Both the position numbers and the translations under genes were made by a program. Below the pieces are notes generated by a model that was not told where the DNA came from, made no database searches, and saw only the letters and a program-made list of their open reading frames with translations. This document shows, piece after piece, positions 34,327 to 44,247 of a DNA stretch of 48,283 nt. The first letter of the stretch is position 1, and each line of letters starts with the position of its first letter. The stretch spans positions 1-48,283 of the forward strand of contig NZ_JAQOSQ010000026.1 of the NCBI RefSeq assembly GCF_030068455.1. The letters are read 5' to 3'. Source of the DNA: Roseofilum casamattae BLCC-M143 (GTDB lineage Bacteria > Cyanobacteriota > Cyanobacteriia > Cyanobacteriales > Desertifilaceae).

Positions 34327-36663
34327 TTAAACCACTTGGTAAATAAAGCGAAAGGAACACCATGCCTTGGTTGATAGCATATAACTATCCGGCTTAATCC
34401 ACTCAGCCGCAATGTCCGGACTGCTGGCTTGATGCAAATCTTCGAGCACTGCTCGAGCTGTCGCTCCAGGATTTTTCACCTTCCCAGCCAATCCTTTCGT
34501 GCTACTCGAGAGTTCCATCAACTGCAACGCCTTGGCTGTCTCTGCAAAGGGAGCAGTGCTCAGGATAATCTGAGTTTCTGCAAGTCCTTGGCCGCAGCAA
34601 GTCGTCCATTCTACCGGAGCGATCGCATCCGGGAGCAACAGACTCTCTCCTGGCGGAACTGTTACTTGGGGATAGCCTTCGGACAGATAAGCGCTGCTCT
34701 CTTCCTCCAGATCTGGCGCAACGACTCCTTTTGGAGATAGGGTGGCATGGGACGGACAAAACATCTTAAAGACTCCCGAGCGATCGAAGCTGAATAAAAT
34801 AGCATACAAGGGGCGATCGCCTAAATTCTGCAAGCGATAGGCGATATGACTGCCCATTGGTACTTGCAAGGGAGTTACAGGTAAACGAGAGGGAGAGTTG
34901 CTCAACCCTGCGCTTTGTTGTTCTCCTAATGTTTGCTGGCGGGGAGCCAGTTGTTCCAGAGTCGCGCGAACGGCTAAATTAGAAGATTCTTCATTGCTCG
35001 TCAACCGCAATAGCTTTTGTGCCCGCAGCGTTTCGAGCAGGGGAGATAGCCGCCGAACTGCTGTTTTTACTGCTTCTCCTGTTTCACCTACGGTTTTTGG
35101 AATCCCATTCAACCCGGCAGAGAAGAGACCGTAACTACAACGAACTTTTCCTGATGTAGCGGATGTGCCATCGGTATCGGCGGTTGGCTGCGAGTGGACT
35201 TTATCAAAGATACAATTCACTCCGGGAGCTGATTCGCCTAAAACAACAGTGGAGACATTCGCAATGGCAGAAAAAGCGCTGGTGGCATCTACCCGTTCGA
35301 TTCTCTCCAAATCTTCGCCAATCCCCACGATTAAGCGCACGCCATGAGATAAGCAACGTACTGATTCTCGCACTAGATCTCCTTTCGCGATCGCCGATTC
35401 GGCTAGAAGATGGGGTCTGAGGCGAACCGCTTTACCCGCGAGTCCTTCCACAGAGCGCAGTTGCAAATAGTCTTCGCTGTCGGACGTGACTGGGGTAAAG
35501 AGCGATCGATCCTGATATTCAGCCAACACGTCTGGAGGCAGGCCGCCTAAGGATAGGTGTACGGTTTTGCCGTCGTCTGAGATTTCTTCCACAACCCCTT
35601 GAGCTGCGGTGTTTGCCGCTAAGTTGAATTGCGAGAGAGTCGCGCTAGTCTTTTCGGTGGTTTCGCCAATTAGATGGGGATGTTCGCGATCGCCAGAGGT
35701 TTGCCGCGCGTTATTGGCCGCTGTGGCAAAGCTGACGTACAGTGCAGTCTGCGGACTGGCAGACCACCAATGCTGAGTTAAGCCGTAGGTTAATACCCCC
35801 GCACTAAAGCCATTCCATTGCGCTTCAAATCCGGGTTCGGCAGTCAGTTGGCTGGGCAGGAGTTGCCCTCCCTGCTCCAGTTGCCGTTGGATGGGGCGCG
35901 CCGCGCAGATAAGGGTTCCCGGAAGCCGGCCAAATCGCCGTTGAATGCGAAGTTGCTCGCGATCGGTGTTTAGATCGGCCATTAATTGTTCTTGCCGGGC
36001 GATCGCCTCTGGAGTGAGTTCTCGCGAGACGATCGCGGCCTCGTTGTTCGATCCCGTATTGGAAGGATAAGAGCGCGATCGCAAGTTACCCACTTGGCGA
36101 TCGCTCGTGCCCAAATAACTGGTATCGAGAACTGTCAGAACGCGATCGGTCGGCAACGATTTGAGCAACAATTGCAACGTGGAGCTAAACAAATCGTTAA
36201 CTGCTCCATCATTCGAGTTGGACCGATCGCCATTAACCGGAACTAGGGTACTTTGCAACTGATTGACGCTCTCGCCGCTGTTGATACAACGTCCGTAGCC
36301 GCTAAAGTGGAAAACCACCACATCTTCAGGGCTAGCTTGAGCAATCAAATGGTTGAGAAATGCAGATTCGATGCCTTCTCGCGTTGCGTCTTTGTCGGTC
36401 AGAGTTAACACATCGCGGGTGGAAAATCCAAAGCGATGGATTAATAAATCTTCTTGCAGGCGTACGTCGGTAACGCTGCCCTCCAGTTGCAGTCGTTCTG
36501 AGATGGGGTATCGATCGATGCCCACTAATAGAGCTAATTTGCGAGCTGTGGGCTGGGCCATCGCAGATAAGGCGCGATCGCTCAATTGCCACAGACTGCT
36601 TTCACTAATTCCGAGAGTTGCTAGTGCTAACCCTGTCTGCTGTAAAAATTCCCGCCGCTTCAT
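34327..36663 (-). CDS. Caspase-like (orthocaspase) protein with Tyr-Ser in place of the His-Cys dyad
   Basis: The preferred start is the ATG at 36663 (MKRREFLQQTGLALATLG), which gives a twin-arginine export signal; the frame is open to 36699. A C14 caspase p20-like domain follows: KLALLVGIDRYP, HFSGYGR (119-125) and LTVLDTSYLG (177-185). Active orthocaspases have HFSGHG and LDACHSG-like motifs, so the catalytic His is Tyr (Y123) and the Cys is Ser (S182). Tyr-Ser substitution is a known variant class in cyanobacteria and is thought to be non-proteolytic. The long C-terminal part (about 400-778) has beta-rich sequence with a SHIAYRLQNLGDRPLYAILFSFDRSG segment, as in the DUF4384 type. It probably forms an operon with the downstream TPR gene. 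Confidence 0.85.
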   Translation of the reverse strand: MKRREFLQQTGLALATLGISESSLWQLSDRALSAMAQPTARKLALLVGIDRYPISERLQLEGSVTDVRLQEDLLIHRFGFSTRDVLTLTDKDATREGIESAFLNHLIAQASPEDVVVFHFSGYGRCINSGESVNQLQSTLVPVNGDRSNSNDGAVNDLFSSTLQLLLKSLPTDRVLTVLDTSYLGTSDRQVGNLRSRSYPSNTGSNNEAAIVSRELTPEAIARQEQLMADLNTDREQLRIQRRFGRLPGTLICAARPIQRQLEQGGQLLPSQLTAEPGFEAQWNGFSAGVLTYGLTQHWWSASPQTALYVSFATAANNARQTSGDREHPHLIGETTEKTSATLSQFNLAANTAAQGVVEEISDDGKTVHLSLGGLPPDVLAEYQDRSLFTPVTSDSEDYLQLRSVEGLAGKAVRLRPHLLAESAIAKGDLVRESVRCLSHGVRLIVGIGEDLERIERVDATSAFSAIANVSTVVLGESAPGVNCIFDKVHSQPTADTDGTSATSGKVRCSYGLFSAGLNGIPKTVGETGEAVKTAVRRLSPLLETLRAQKLLRLTSNEESSNLAVRATLEQLAPRQQTLGEQQSAGLSNSPSRLPVTPLQVPMGSHIAYRLQNLGDRPLYAILFSFDRSGVFKMFCPSHATLSPKGVVAPDLEEESSAYLSEGYPQVTVPPGESLLLPDAIAPVEWTTCCGQGLAETQIILSTAPFAETAKALQLMELSSSTKGLAGKVKNPGATARAVLEDLHQASSPDIAAEWIKPDSYMLSTKAWCSFRFIYQVV

Positions 36664-36684
36664 CGAAAATTTGGGTCTGAAACC

Positions 36685-36724
36685 CCGTCCCTTCGACAAG
36701 CTCAGGGCAAGCCTTCAAGGACGG
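36685..36724. repeat. Stem-loop repeat upstream of the pseudo-caspase gene
   Basis: CCGTCCCTT (36685-36693) pairs with AAGGACGG (36717-36724) with one bulge, around the CTTCGACAAGCTCAGGGC sequence that is a widespread interspersed repeat form. It is related to the repeat at 17368-17426. It sits in the probable 5' leader of the pseudo-caspase gene, or marks the left edge of the decayed element that follows. Confidence 0.55.
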
Positions 36725-37052
36725 CTTTACATTAAATGCGGTATAAGTATGGATATACCGAAAAGCGAAAACCAAGCTGTAGGTATTGCACCTTGAAAAC
36801 TGGATATAAGGGGTTCTGTACAGAAATGCTTGTACAGGTAAAATATCCAAGCAACAAGTACAAACAGCTTTTTGCTAACACCGTACCGACGGGCTATCGG
36901 GATCGGATCTCTGAAATGGGATGAAAGTCTGTGGACTCTGTGTAAGGCAGCACATGGTTAGTTCTAATCGTGGTATGCAACGGTGAATGAAGCAGAAACC
37001 TAAATCGTAAGGTTGAGGAATCACTGCACTTATAGGGCGGTGAGGAGGTCAA
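36725..37052 (+). mobile_element. Decayed IS200/IS605-type element with intact-looking right end
   Basis: Within the 549-base gap before sat, no full gene remains. The right side ends in GAATCACTGCACTTATAGGG followed by CGGTGAGGAGGTCAA. The stem CACTGC (37022-37027) pairs with GCGGTG (37037-37042), and the GGTCAA end at 37052 is the form taken by right ends of IS200/IS605 elements, whose hairpin is also the 3' end of the TnpB omega-RNA. Short frames upstream are broken by stops. It is either a TnpB gene eroded beyond recognition or a non-autonomous derivative. The 37053-37212 stretch after it shows nothing but a long-spaced GGGGCAAG/CTTGCCCC pair. Confidence 0.45.
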
Positions 37053-37212
37053 AATCTGCTATCAAGCTATCCGCTATCACCCTATCAGCTTTTTACTCGT
37101 TATCCATCTTGGCGAGCAATTGTATTTATGACGAGGGGGCAAGTTCTGCCAGATTGTAGTCAACGCTCTGTGCGGAAATTGATCGACGCCTTGCCCCGAT
37201 GCGATCGCGTTG

Positions 37213-38385
37213 CTAGTGTTCGATTTGCATGGCTCTAGCTAACTCGGCAGCCACTTCCGGCCGAGAAAACTCGGGGGGAGGCAGTTTTCCATCTCGGAGC
37301 ATGGCTCGAACTTTCGTACCGGACAGGTGAATCCGTTGTTCCGGAGCGCTCGGACTGGTTTTGGCGGTGGCCATGCCTCCGGTTAATTTACAGTAGAAGG
37401 CATGTTCGAACTTCATGGGTGTAATGCCCAGAGCATCGGGATCGAACTCATCGAAGAGCTTTTGCGCGTCGTAAGTGCCGTAGTAGTCGCCAACTCCAGC
37501 ATGATCTCGTCCGACGATAAAGTGGGTGCAGCCATAGTTTTTCCGCAACAGGGCATGGAAAATAGCTTCTCGCGGTCCGGCATAGCGCATGGCTGAGGGA
37601 TTAATCGCGAGAATGACTCGCTCTTGCGGATAGTAGTGTTCCAGGATAATTTCGTAGCAGCGCATCCGCACGTCAGCGGGAATATCATCGCTTTTGGTCG
37701 CTCCGACCAGAGGATGTAAAAATAAGCCATCTACGGTTTCGAGGGCGCATTTTTGAATGTATTCGTGGGCGCGGTGAACGGGGTTGCGGGTTTGGAAACC
37801 GACAATGGTGTTCCAGCCTTTTTCTTGGAAGAGAGCGCGGGAGGCTCTCGGATCGATTTGATACTTGGGGAATAGGGGATGGGGATCTCGTTGCAACAGC
37901 CAAATGGGGCCGGCGAGGTTAACGTCTCCTTGGTCGTAAATAACTTTCACGCCGGGGTGTTTGTCTTCGTCGGTACGATAAACGTTAACGACTTCGTGGG
38001 TTTTGTTGTATTGATATTTCTGAGTTAGCTCTAAGATACCGACGAAGCGTCCGGAGGGGTCGTCGAGCCGAATCCAACTGCCTTCTTGTAGGGGATCGGC
38101 AACGTCTTTACTGACCGATAGGGTAATGGGAATGGTCCAAGGTAAGCCATTGGCCAGGTGCATATCGCTGACGACAGATTCGTAGTCTTTTTGCTCCATA
38201 AAACCGGTGAGGGGACTAAATCCACCGATCGCAATTAATACGAGGTCGGAGAAGGCGCGCTCGTCGAGTTGTACCCGAGGAAGGGTCTCGGCCTGTTGTA
38301 AATATTCTTGCTTTTCTTCAGGGGTGGCAAGGCGATCGATGAGTTGACCGCCGTGGGCCGGGATACCATCCGGATAAATACTCAT
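37213..38385 (-). CDS. sat: Sulfate adenylyltransferase (ATP sulfurylase)
   Basis: This enzyme forms adenosine-5'-phosphosulfate from ATP and sulfate, the first step of assimilatory sulfate reduction. Family motifs are intact: [11 protein letters not shown], containing the H-x-x-H substrate loop, [18 protein letters not shown], and [17 protein letters not shown]. The C-terminal [25 protein letters not shown] is also typical. The 390-residue length is that of the monofunctional cyanobacterial enzyme with no APS kinase fusion. A 139-base gap separates it from lptC upstream on the same strand. Confidence 0.97.
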   Translation of the reverse strand: MSIYPDGIPAHGGQLIDRLATPEEKQEYLQQAETLPRVQLDERAFSDLVLIAIGGFSPLTGFMEQKDYESVVSDMHLANGLPWTIPITLSVSKDVADPLQEGSWIRLDDPSGRFVGILELTQKYQYNKTHEVVNVYRTDEDKHPGVKVIYDQGDVNLAGPIWLLQRDPHPLFPKYQIDPRASRALFQEKGWNTIVGFQTRNPVHRAHEYIQKCALETVDGLFLHPLVGATKSDDIPADVRMRCYEIILEHYYPQERVILAINPSAMRYAGPREAIFHALLRKNYGCTHFIVGRDHAGVGDYYGTYDAQKLFDEFDPDALGITPMKFEHAFYCKLTGGMATAKTSPSAPEQRIHLSGTKVRAMLRDGKLPPPEFSRPEVAAELARAMQIEH

Positions 38386-38524
38386 AAGATTGAAAGACTT
38401 TAACGATGAGAATATGACGTTCTGCCGAGTTTATAGTACCAAGTTTTGTTGCGCGATCGCCGATCGGCAATATTCGATAGTGGCAAGTTAATCGGATTTG
38501 CGATAACTCAGTCTTCAGAGAAAA

Positions 38525-39706
38525 TCAGGGAATAATTTCGGTGACAACCCGATTGCGATCGCCGCTGCTCACGGTAATATTTTGGTCGCTTAATGTGCCA
38601 AAGGCTCTGGCTCCTTGTAAAAATAAGGGAGGGTCTCCTTGGCGGTAAGTGACGTTTCCCGTGGCTTCGATCTTGTCATTAGCAAAAGACCATACAATCT
38701 GTTCGGCGCGGAGATCGGAGAGCTGTTGACCTCCCGTCATTCTCACATTTTTGTCCAAACGAGCCACTTGTTGGGCGAGATCGACGGTTCCGCGATCGCC
38801 AACTAACGTTAATTGTTCGGCTAAATGTTTTAAGGTCACGGTTTGATTCACTCCGACAGACTGAGACTTGAGATCCCAAGTCATGGACTCGCTTTTGACT
38901 TCTAAAGGAGGAGTCGTTCCGGTGAGGGTAACTGTTTTAATTAATGTGACGGCTTTGGCTTTGAGATCGACCACCGAGCCGCCGGCGCTGGCAACATGAG
39001 TGGGAGTGAGTTTCTCTAACTGCTCTGGGGTTAACTTATCTTCGACTCCCTCATAATGATTAATCGCAATGGGGACAGCTCCCAAGAGTTTTTCTTCTTC
39101 CATAGACCATATCAATTGATCGGTTTGCATGTGCAATTGGGGAGCGTGGGAGATGGCTTCCACATTCCCAATGAGTTCCATCTGCCGCGAGCGACTCTGG
39201 AGCTTGGCTAAATCTCCTTTGGCTTCCACTTGCGGATGGGAACCGGTCAAAGTATCGTAAACAATCAATAAATCGGCTTGGGGCCGCCATTCTAGCTCGT
39301 TGCCTTGCAACACGACCTCATCGGCGACGGCGATCGCCTGAATTTCTTCTTTCAGGATAATCAGATTACCATCTTGATGGACTTCTCCTTGTTTGGCTTC
39401 TACCCGATAGACTAACTCCCCATCTTGATACAATTCCCCAGAGGGTTGTTCGACGATCGCGACCTTACGATCTTCGCTGTAGGTAGCAGACTTAGCATAA
39501 ACTTTCCACAAGAGTTTGCCTTCCTCGTCCCCTTGTTCGAGGGTAATGTCTTTGAAGGTTAACTGAACTTGTTCGGATTCTTCTGACTCAGCAGCGGCCT
39601 CCGCCAGGCGGTTTCTCGTATTCGAGCCACCGCATCCAATTAGAGAAATAACACAAATAAGGGACAAGCCAATGTTGACCCATCCCCGCTGTTCTAAATG
39701 ACTCAT
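38525..39706 (-). CDS. lptC: LptC-like lipopolysaccharide export lipoprotein
   Basis: The start has a lipoprotein signal with the lipobox SLIGC (C25). The rest is built of repeated beta-jellyroll/OstA-like segments: LTFKDITLEQGDEEGKLLWKVYA, YQDGELVYRVEAKQGEVHQDG, LELIGNV-type strands and IEATGNVTYRQGDPPLFLQG. This is the LptC/LptA fold that passes LPS from the inner-membrane LptBFG complex across the periplasm. At 393 residues it is about twice the size of E. coli LptC, as is usual in cyanobacteria, and seems to join an LptC part with an LptA-like repeat. It lies 21 bases downstream of the labA-like gene and is probably cotranscribed. Confidence 0.85.
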   Translation of the reverse strand: MSHLEQRGWVNIGLSLICVISLIGCGGSNTRNRLAEAAAESEESEQVQLTFKDITLEQGDEEGKLLWKVYAKSATYSEDRKVAIVEQPSGELYQDGELVYRVEAKQGEVHQDGNLIILKEEIQAIAVADEVVLQGNELEWRPQADLLIVYDTLTGSHPQVEAKGDLAKLQSRSRQMELIGNVEAISHAPQLHMQTDQLIWSMEEEKLLGAVPIAINHYEGVEDKLTPEQLEKLTPTHVASAGGSVVDLKAKAVTLIKTVTLTGTTPPLEVKSESMTWDLKSQSVGVNQTVTLKHLAEQLTLVGDRGTVDLAQQVARLDKNVRMTGGQQLSDLRAEQIVWSFANDKIEATGNVTYRQGDPPLFLQGARAFGTLSDQNITVSSGDRNRVVTEIIP

Positions 39707-39727
39707 AAGCTTCGATCGCAGATGGTG

Positions 39728-40342
39728 TTATCGTTTTTCGCGCTCCTCCATTAAACTGATACCGGAGAGAGGGCGATAGGCATAAGTGTTCTGGCGGGGA
39801 GTTTTCTGAATATCTTCCTTAATGCTTTCGAGATCGATATAGCGATCGGCGACATTAATTAAGCTATCGCTGGTCATCGATCGCAAGCTTACCACCTCAA
39901 CGCGCACCCCGCGATAGCTGACTGAATCGACGGCATAGGCCAGGTCTCCATCCCCACTGACCAACACGGCGGTGTCGTAGCACCCGACTAAAGCCATCAT
40001 ATCAACGGCAATCTCCACATCCAAATTCGCTTTTTTGGAGCCATCGGGAAGTTGCACCAAATCTTTGGCAATCACGCGATAGCCGTTGCGACGCATCCAG
40101 AGTAGAAAACCTTGCTGTTTTTCGTTGGTGCGATCGACTCCAGTATAGAAGAACGAGCGCAGCAAGCGCGAGCCATTGGTCAACCGGCACAGCAGTTTAG
40201 TGTAATCAATCTCCATGCCCAGTTGCAGAGCTGCATAGAACAGGTTGGAACCATCAATGAAAATTGCAACGGTTCCGCGATTGGATAAGACCTGTTCTGG
40301 AGTCCACAGACTCTGATTTTGTTCCATTGGTTTATACATCAT
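39728..40342 (-). CDS. LabA-like NYN-domain protein (DUF88)
   Basis: The NYN domain is a PIN-like ribonuclease fold with a metal-binding acidic cluster, here D in AIFIDGSNLF, the pair in KKANLDVEIAVDMM, and VSGDGDLAYAV. LabA, the founding cyanobacterial member, takes part in circadian feedback; most paralogues have no assigned role. Three possible starts exist (40342, 40339 and the methionine at 40327, MEQNQSLWTPEQVL). The gene sits between metG upstream (91-base gap) and lptC downstream (21-base gap). Confidence 0.88.
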   Translation of the reverse strand: MMYKPMEQNQSLWTPEQVLSNRGTVAIFIDGSNLFYAALQLGMEIDYTKLLCRLTNGSRLLRSFFYTGVDRTNEKQQGFLLWMRRNGYRVIAKDLVQLPDGSKKANLDVEIAVDMMALVGCYDTAVLVSGDGDLAYAVDSVSYRGVRVEVVSLRSMTSDSLINVADRYIDLESIKEDIQKTPRQNTYAYRPLSGISLMEEREKR

Positions 40343-40434
40343 TCTTATTCCTCTATGGGTTTAAAAGTAAATGTTCTTAAGGTGGGCTGGAAATCAATGT
40401 AAAGAGATGAATGGGATTAAGATTCAATTTGGGT

Positions 40435-42033
40435 TTAATTGCAGATCGCTTCTAGACGTTGAAACACGGGTTTTGGTTTGCGCAATGGTTGTCCTCCTGG
40501 CAAAATTCCCCATTGAGCGTGACTGGTAAATGGGGCAATTGAGTTGACCCCAGTCGAATTATCAAAATCGAGATCGAACCCCAACTGCTGGTAAATTGCG
40601 GTACTTATCCGAGGGATAATTGGAGAGAGCAGATAGGCCGACAAACGCACGGATTCTAAAACAGAGTAGAGCACTATGGCAACTCGGTCTTTTTCTCCTT
40701 GCTTGTACAACGTCCAGGGGGCGCGATCGTCAATATATTTGTTACTCTCTCTCACTAACGTCAGAATCGCTTCGCTGGCTTGGGAATAAGCAAGGTTACT
40801 GTAGTGATTCTCTACAGTCGATCTTAATGATAACCCAACTGCTTTGAGCGGATTTTCAGTACTAATCTCGTCGGGGTTTATCTCGGGAACGATGGCTTGA
40901 CAGTATTTTTTTGCCATACCTAAGGTTCGGTTGAGCAAATTCCCCAAATCGTTGGCTAGATCGGCATTGAGAACATTGATAAATCGGGTTTCGCTAAAGT
41001 CGCCATCTTTGCCAAATTCGATTTCTTTCATGAAATAGTAGCGCACGGCATCCGCTCCGTAGCGATCGAGTAAATCGAAGGGATCGAGGGTATTTCCTAG
41101 GCTTTTCCCCATTTTCTTGCCATCTTTGGTGAGAAATCCATGACCGAAAACTCGATGGGGTAAGGGCAGTCCTGCTGACATGAGCATGGCGGGCCAGTAG
41201 ATGGCATGAAAGCGGAGAATGTCTTTACCGATCAGATGGGTTTGCACCGGCCACCAGTGTTTTAGAGCATTCTCTAGAGTGGGTTTATCCTCTGGCTCGA
41301 GGAGGGCGGTGACATATCCTAAGAGAGCATCAAACCACACATACAGGGTATGTTCGCCATCGGTGGGAACGGGGAAACCCCAATCGAGATTAACTCGGGA
41401 GATGGAAAAGTCTTGCAAACCGCGATCGACAAAACTTAAGACTTCATTACGGCGGCTTTCGGGTTGGATAAATTCGGGATGTTCTTGATAGAGGGTTTGC
41501 AACTGGTTTTGATATTTGGAGAGGCGAAAGAAGTAATTTTGTTCGTCGCGCCATTCGGTGGGTTTGTTGCTATGCAAGGGACAGCGATGGCCTTCGAGCA
41601 GTTCTCGTTCTTCTTTGAATTCTTCGCAACCAACGCAATACCATCCCTTTTGTTGCCCCTTGTAAATATCGCCATTGTCCCAGACTCGTTGGAAAAACTC
41701 CTCGACGATCGCCTCGTGATTTTTGGCCGTTGTCCGGCTAAAGCGATCGTAGCGAATATTCAGCTTTTCCCAGAGCGATCGAAATCCCCGAGCAATTTCA
41801 TCGCAATGGGTTTGCGGATCTTTACCCCGTTCTGCTGCCGTGCGCTGGATTTTCAAGCCATGTTCGTCCGTTCCGGTAATGGTTAACACCTCTTCCCCTC
41901 GCAGGCGCCAGTAGCGTCCCAAAATATCTGCCGCTATGGTGGTATAAGCGCTACCGATATGGGGCATGTCATTGACATAGTAGAGCGGAGTGGTGACCGT
42001 AAAGTTTTTTTTGACAGCAGGCTTTGAGTTCAT
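40435..42033 (-). CDS. metG: Methionyl-tRNA synthetase
   Basis: This class I aminoacyl-tRNA synthetase charges tRNA-Met. The HIGH motif is PHIGSAY, the KMSKS motif is the variant KKMGKSLGN, and the connective domain has a zinc-knuckle-like CVGCEEF. The anticodon-binding helical domain runs from about 360 to 500 (VENHYSNLAYSQASEAILTLV, DRAPWTLYKQGEKDR). At 532 residues it lacks the C-terminal tRNA-binding EMAP-like extension found in longer MetG, as expected for cyanobacteria. Confidence 0.97.
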   Translation of the reverse strand: MNSKPAVKKNFTVTTPLYYVNDMPHIGSAYTTIAADILGRYWRLRGEEVLTITGTDEHGLKIQRTAAERGKDPQTHCDEIARGFRSLWEKLNIRYDRFSRTTAKNHEAIVEEFFQRVWDNGDIYKGQQKGWYCVGCEEFKEERELLEGHRCPLHSNKPTEWRDEQNYFFRLSKYQNQLQTLYQEHPEFIQPESRRNEVLSFVDRGLQDFSISRVNLDWGFPVPTDGEHTLYVWFDALLGYVTALLEPEDKPTLENALKHWWPVQTHLIGKDILRFHAIYWPAMLMSAGLPLPHRVFGHGFLTKDGKKMGKSLGNTLDPFDLLDRYGADAVRYYFMKEIEFGKDGDFSETRFINVLNADLANDLGNLLNRTLGMAKKYCQAIVPEINPDEISTENPLKAVGLSLRSTVENHYSNLAYSQASEAILTLVRESNKYIDDRAPWTLYKQGEKDRVAIVLYSVLESVRLSAYLLSPIIPRISTAIYQQLGFDLDFDNSTGVNSIAPFTSHAQWGILPGGQPLRKPKPVFQRLEAICN

Positions 42034-42322
42034 AGAATATAGAATTACGAGGCTTTTACAATCGGCTTTATCGAGTCCACTCCAACGGAGCTTTATAAAT
42101 TTTACTAGCAGTTTTACACAATCGAGCTGGATTTACTCCAGGGATCTTTAAGAGAATTAATTTTGATTGTAGCCTCAGTAGATGGCCTTTGTCTTGGTGA
42201 AAAATCTGTACTTTACTTAAGCTTATTTTCGGGATCGCGGAAATAGTTATTCGTTTTCAGCCATTAGGGCAATACTTAGATGTCTGGGTGAATTGCGACT
42301 CGAGAGACTTTTTTCCTCTTGT

Positions 42323-44050
42323 CTACTCCTTCACGATGATGGGAAGTTGCCAGAGAGGAGCGGTAAAGGTCACTGTCGATCCGAGTCCTTCCCCCATGCT
42401 AAAGAAATTAACTTCGCCTCCCATGGCTTCCACTAAGCGCTGGGTAATTGCTAGTCCTAACCCGGTGCCTCCATATTCGCGGGTGCGCGAGCCATCAATT
42501 TGGGAGAAGTTCTGAAAGAGTTTATCTTGTTTGTCGAGAGGGACGCCGATGCCGGTATCGGCAACGCTGACTTTGACGAAACCGGGATAGTCTTTATTCA
42601 GTTCGGGAGCATAGAATTTTTGCGGAATAATTTCGGCGGTGATGGTAATGCCTCCTTCGCGGGTGAACTTGATGGCATTGCTGACCAGATTGAGCATCAC
42701 TTGCAATAAGCGCTGGTAGTTTCCCATCATTATGACTTCATCAATAGTGGGAGTGCGGCTGACTTCGTAGCTCAAATTTTTCCGTTCGGCTTGGGGTCGG
42801 GTGAAGTTTTCCAGGTTGGCCAGCAGTTCGTCTAGGTTGACTGAGGTGAGATCGATCTCCATTTCCCCAGCTTCAATTTTGGCCAGATCGAGCACGTCGT
42901 TGATCAGGTTGAGCAGGTGTAGGGCCGATCTATGAGCTTCTTGTACCCATTCCATTTGCTCTTCCGGGTCGTCAGCCATGTCATCGAGAATGAGCTTGAG
43001 AAACCCAATCATACCGTTGAGGGGGGTACGCAGCTCGTGGGAGGTGTTGGCCAGAAATTCGCTTTTCAGGCGCGAGGCTTCTTCGGCTTGTTCTCGGGCG
43101 AGTTCGAGTTCTTGATAGAGTGTGGCATGGGCGATCGCCGTTCCCACTTCTTCGGCTAATTCTCGAACGAGTCCAATTTCTTCAGCCGACCATTGGTATG
43201 CTCCTGCTTCGTCAGAGACCGCTGCTGGGGAAAGCAGCATGACGCCATTTCCTTGTCCTTGATAGGAGGTGGCGATCGCCAATTGCGATCGCCCTTCGCT
43301 CATCCATACTCTCGGTTCTAAGCTGGAAAGGGAGCGATCGAGTTCGGCTGATTCGTCTAAAGGAATTAACTGTTTCAGTTGTGGGGAAGTGGCGGGCGAG
43401 CTATATTCAGCTACAATTTGTAGGTGGTTGGCTTCGCAACTTTTTTGGCCGATGATGCACCGATCTAGGTCTAAGGCTGTCCCTAGGGTTTGTACGGTCT
43501 GAGTCCAAATGGTTTCTAGATCTAGGGTTCTGCGGATTTTGTGGGTAATTTGGGCTAAGAGGGCTTGGTAATGCTCCCGCCGCTGATGGTCTAGTTGGGA
43601 CTGTCCGTCACTGCAGAATAGGTGAGAGTGGGTTGCAATGGAGAGCAGCCGTCCGATGACCAGAACGCGATCGCTTTGCGGCGAAGCCGTTAATACTGGA
43701 GTCGCGACTAAATCGAGCAGCCAATGATTATCTTGGTAGCAAAAAGAACAATCAAAGCGTTGTGGGGTTTGTGTCTCTAAGATTTGGCGAATGCGATCGA
43801 AGTACGACTCTATTGCCACTGGATACAGGGTATTTTGCATCCGTTTGCCGATGAGAGTGCTGGCACTGAGACCGTATTGCTCTGCCCAACTCCAGTTAAA
43901 TGCCAGGTATTGCCCCGATAGGTTATGCACGAAGCTCAGTTGCGCCGCTACACCTGAGTGACTTATTGATTCATCAAACTCTCCGTCTGAATGAGAGAGA
44001 GCTTCCGTTGCATGGAGGGTTGGCATGGATGGGTTGGGGGAAACACTCAT
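42323..44050 (-). CDS. PAS-GAF sensor histidine kinase
   Basis: This cytoplasmic two-component kinase of 575 residues has no membrane helices. A PAS-like sensor lies at about 35-137 (LAFNWSWAEQYGLSASTLIGKRM), a GAF domain at about 175-315 (LDLETIWTQTVQTLGTALDLDRCII), and a short coiled coil leads into the HisKA domain with phospho-acceptor H338 (FLANTSHELRTPLNG). The HATPase has N box LNLVSNAIKFT, G1 VADTGIGVP and G2 GGTGLGLAI. The GAF part lacks a clear bilin-binding cysteine context, so light sensing cannot be claimed. No response regulator is adjacent. Confidence 0.93.
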   Translation of the reverse strand: MSVSPNPSMPTLHATEALSHSDGEFDESISHSGVAAQLSFVHNLSGQYLAFNWSWAEQYGLSASTLIGKRMQNTLYPVAIESYFDRIRQILETQTPQRFDCSFCYQDNHWLLDLVATPVLTASPQSDRVLVIGRLLSIATHSHLFCSDGQSQLDHQRREHYQALLAQITHKIRRTLDLETIWTQTVQTLGTALDLDRCIIGQKSCEANHLQIVAEYSSPATSPQLKQLIPLDESAELDRSLSSLEPRVWMSEGRSQLAIATSYQGQGNGVMLLSPAAVSDEAGAYQWSAEEIGLVRELAEEVGTAIAHATLYQELELAREQAEEASRLKSEFLANTSHELRTPLNGMIGFLKLILDDMADDPEEQMEWVQEAHRSALHLLNLINDVLDLAKIEAGEMEIDLTSVNLDELLANLENFTRPQAERKNLSYEVSRTPTIDEVIMMGNYQRLLQVMLNLVSNAIKFTREGGITITAEIIPQKFYAPELNKDYPGFVKVSVADTGIGVPLDKQDKLFQNFSQIDGSRTREYGGTGLGLAITQRLVEAMGGEVNFFSMGEGLGSTVTFTAPLWQLPIIVKE

Positions 44051-44247
44051 GAGTTTGCGTCGATGAAGTTAGGAGAGATTTATATCCTTGTCACCTAGAG
44101 TAGCTCAGATTTTGCTGCAGTAGGTAAAACTGAAGCGATCCACCGCTTAATTGGTTTGCCAGTCAATCCAGGTCAGAGTTAAAGTTTTGAGGCTTAAAAT
44201 CTAACGTTGAGGGGTTGATTCGAGTGTATTTGTTCGAGACTCTCGGA

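Noticed and set aside
37130-37205. GGGGCAAG and CTTGCCCC as a terminator for sat
   Set aside because: The arms are about 46 bases apart and there is no U-tract on the minus strand, so it is not a normal intrinsic terminator.
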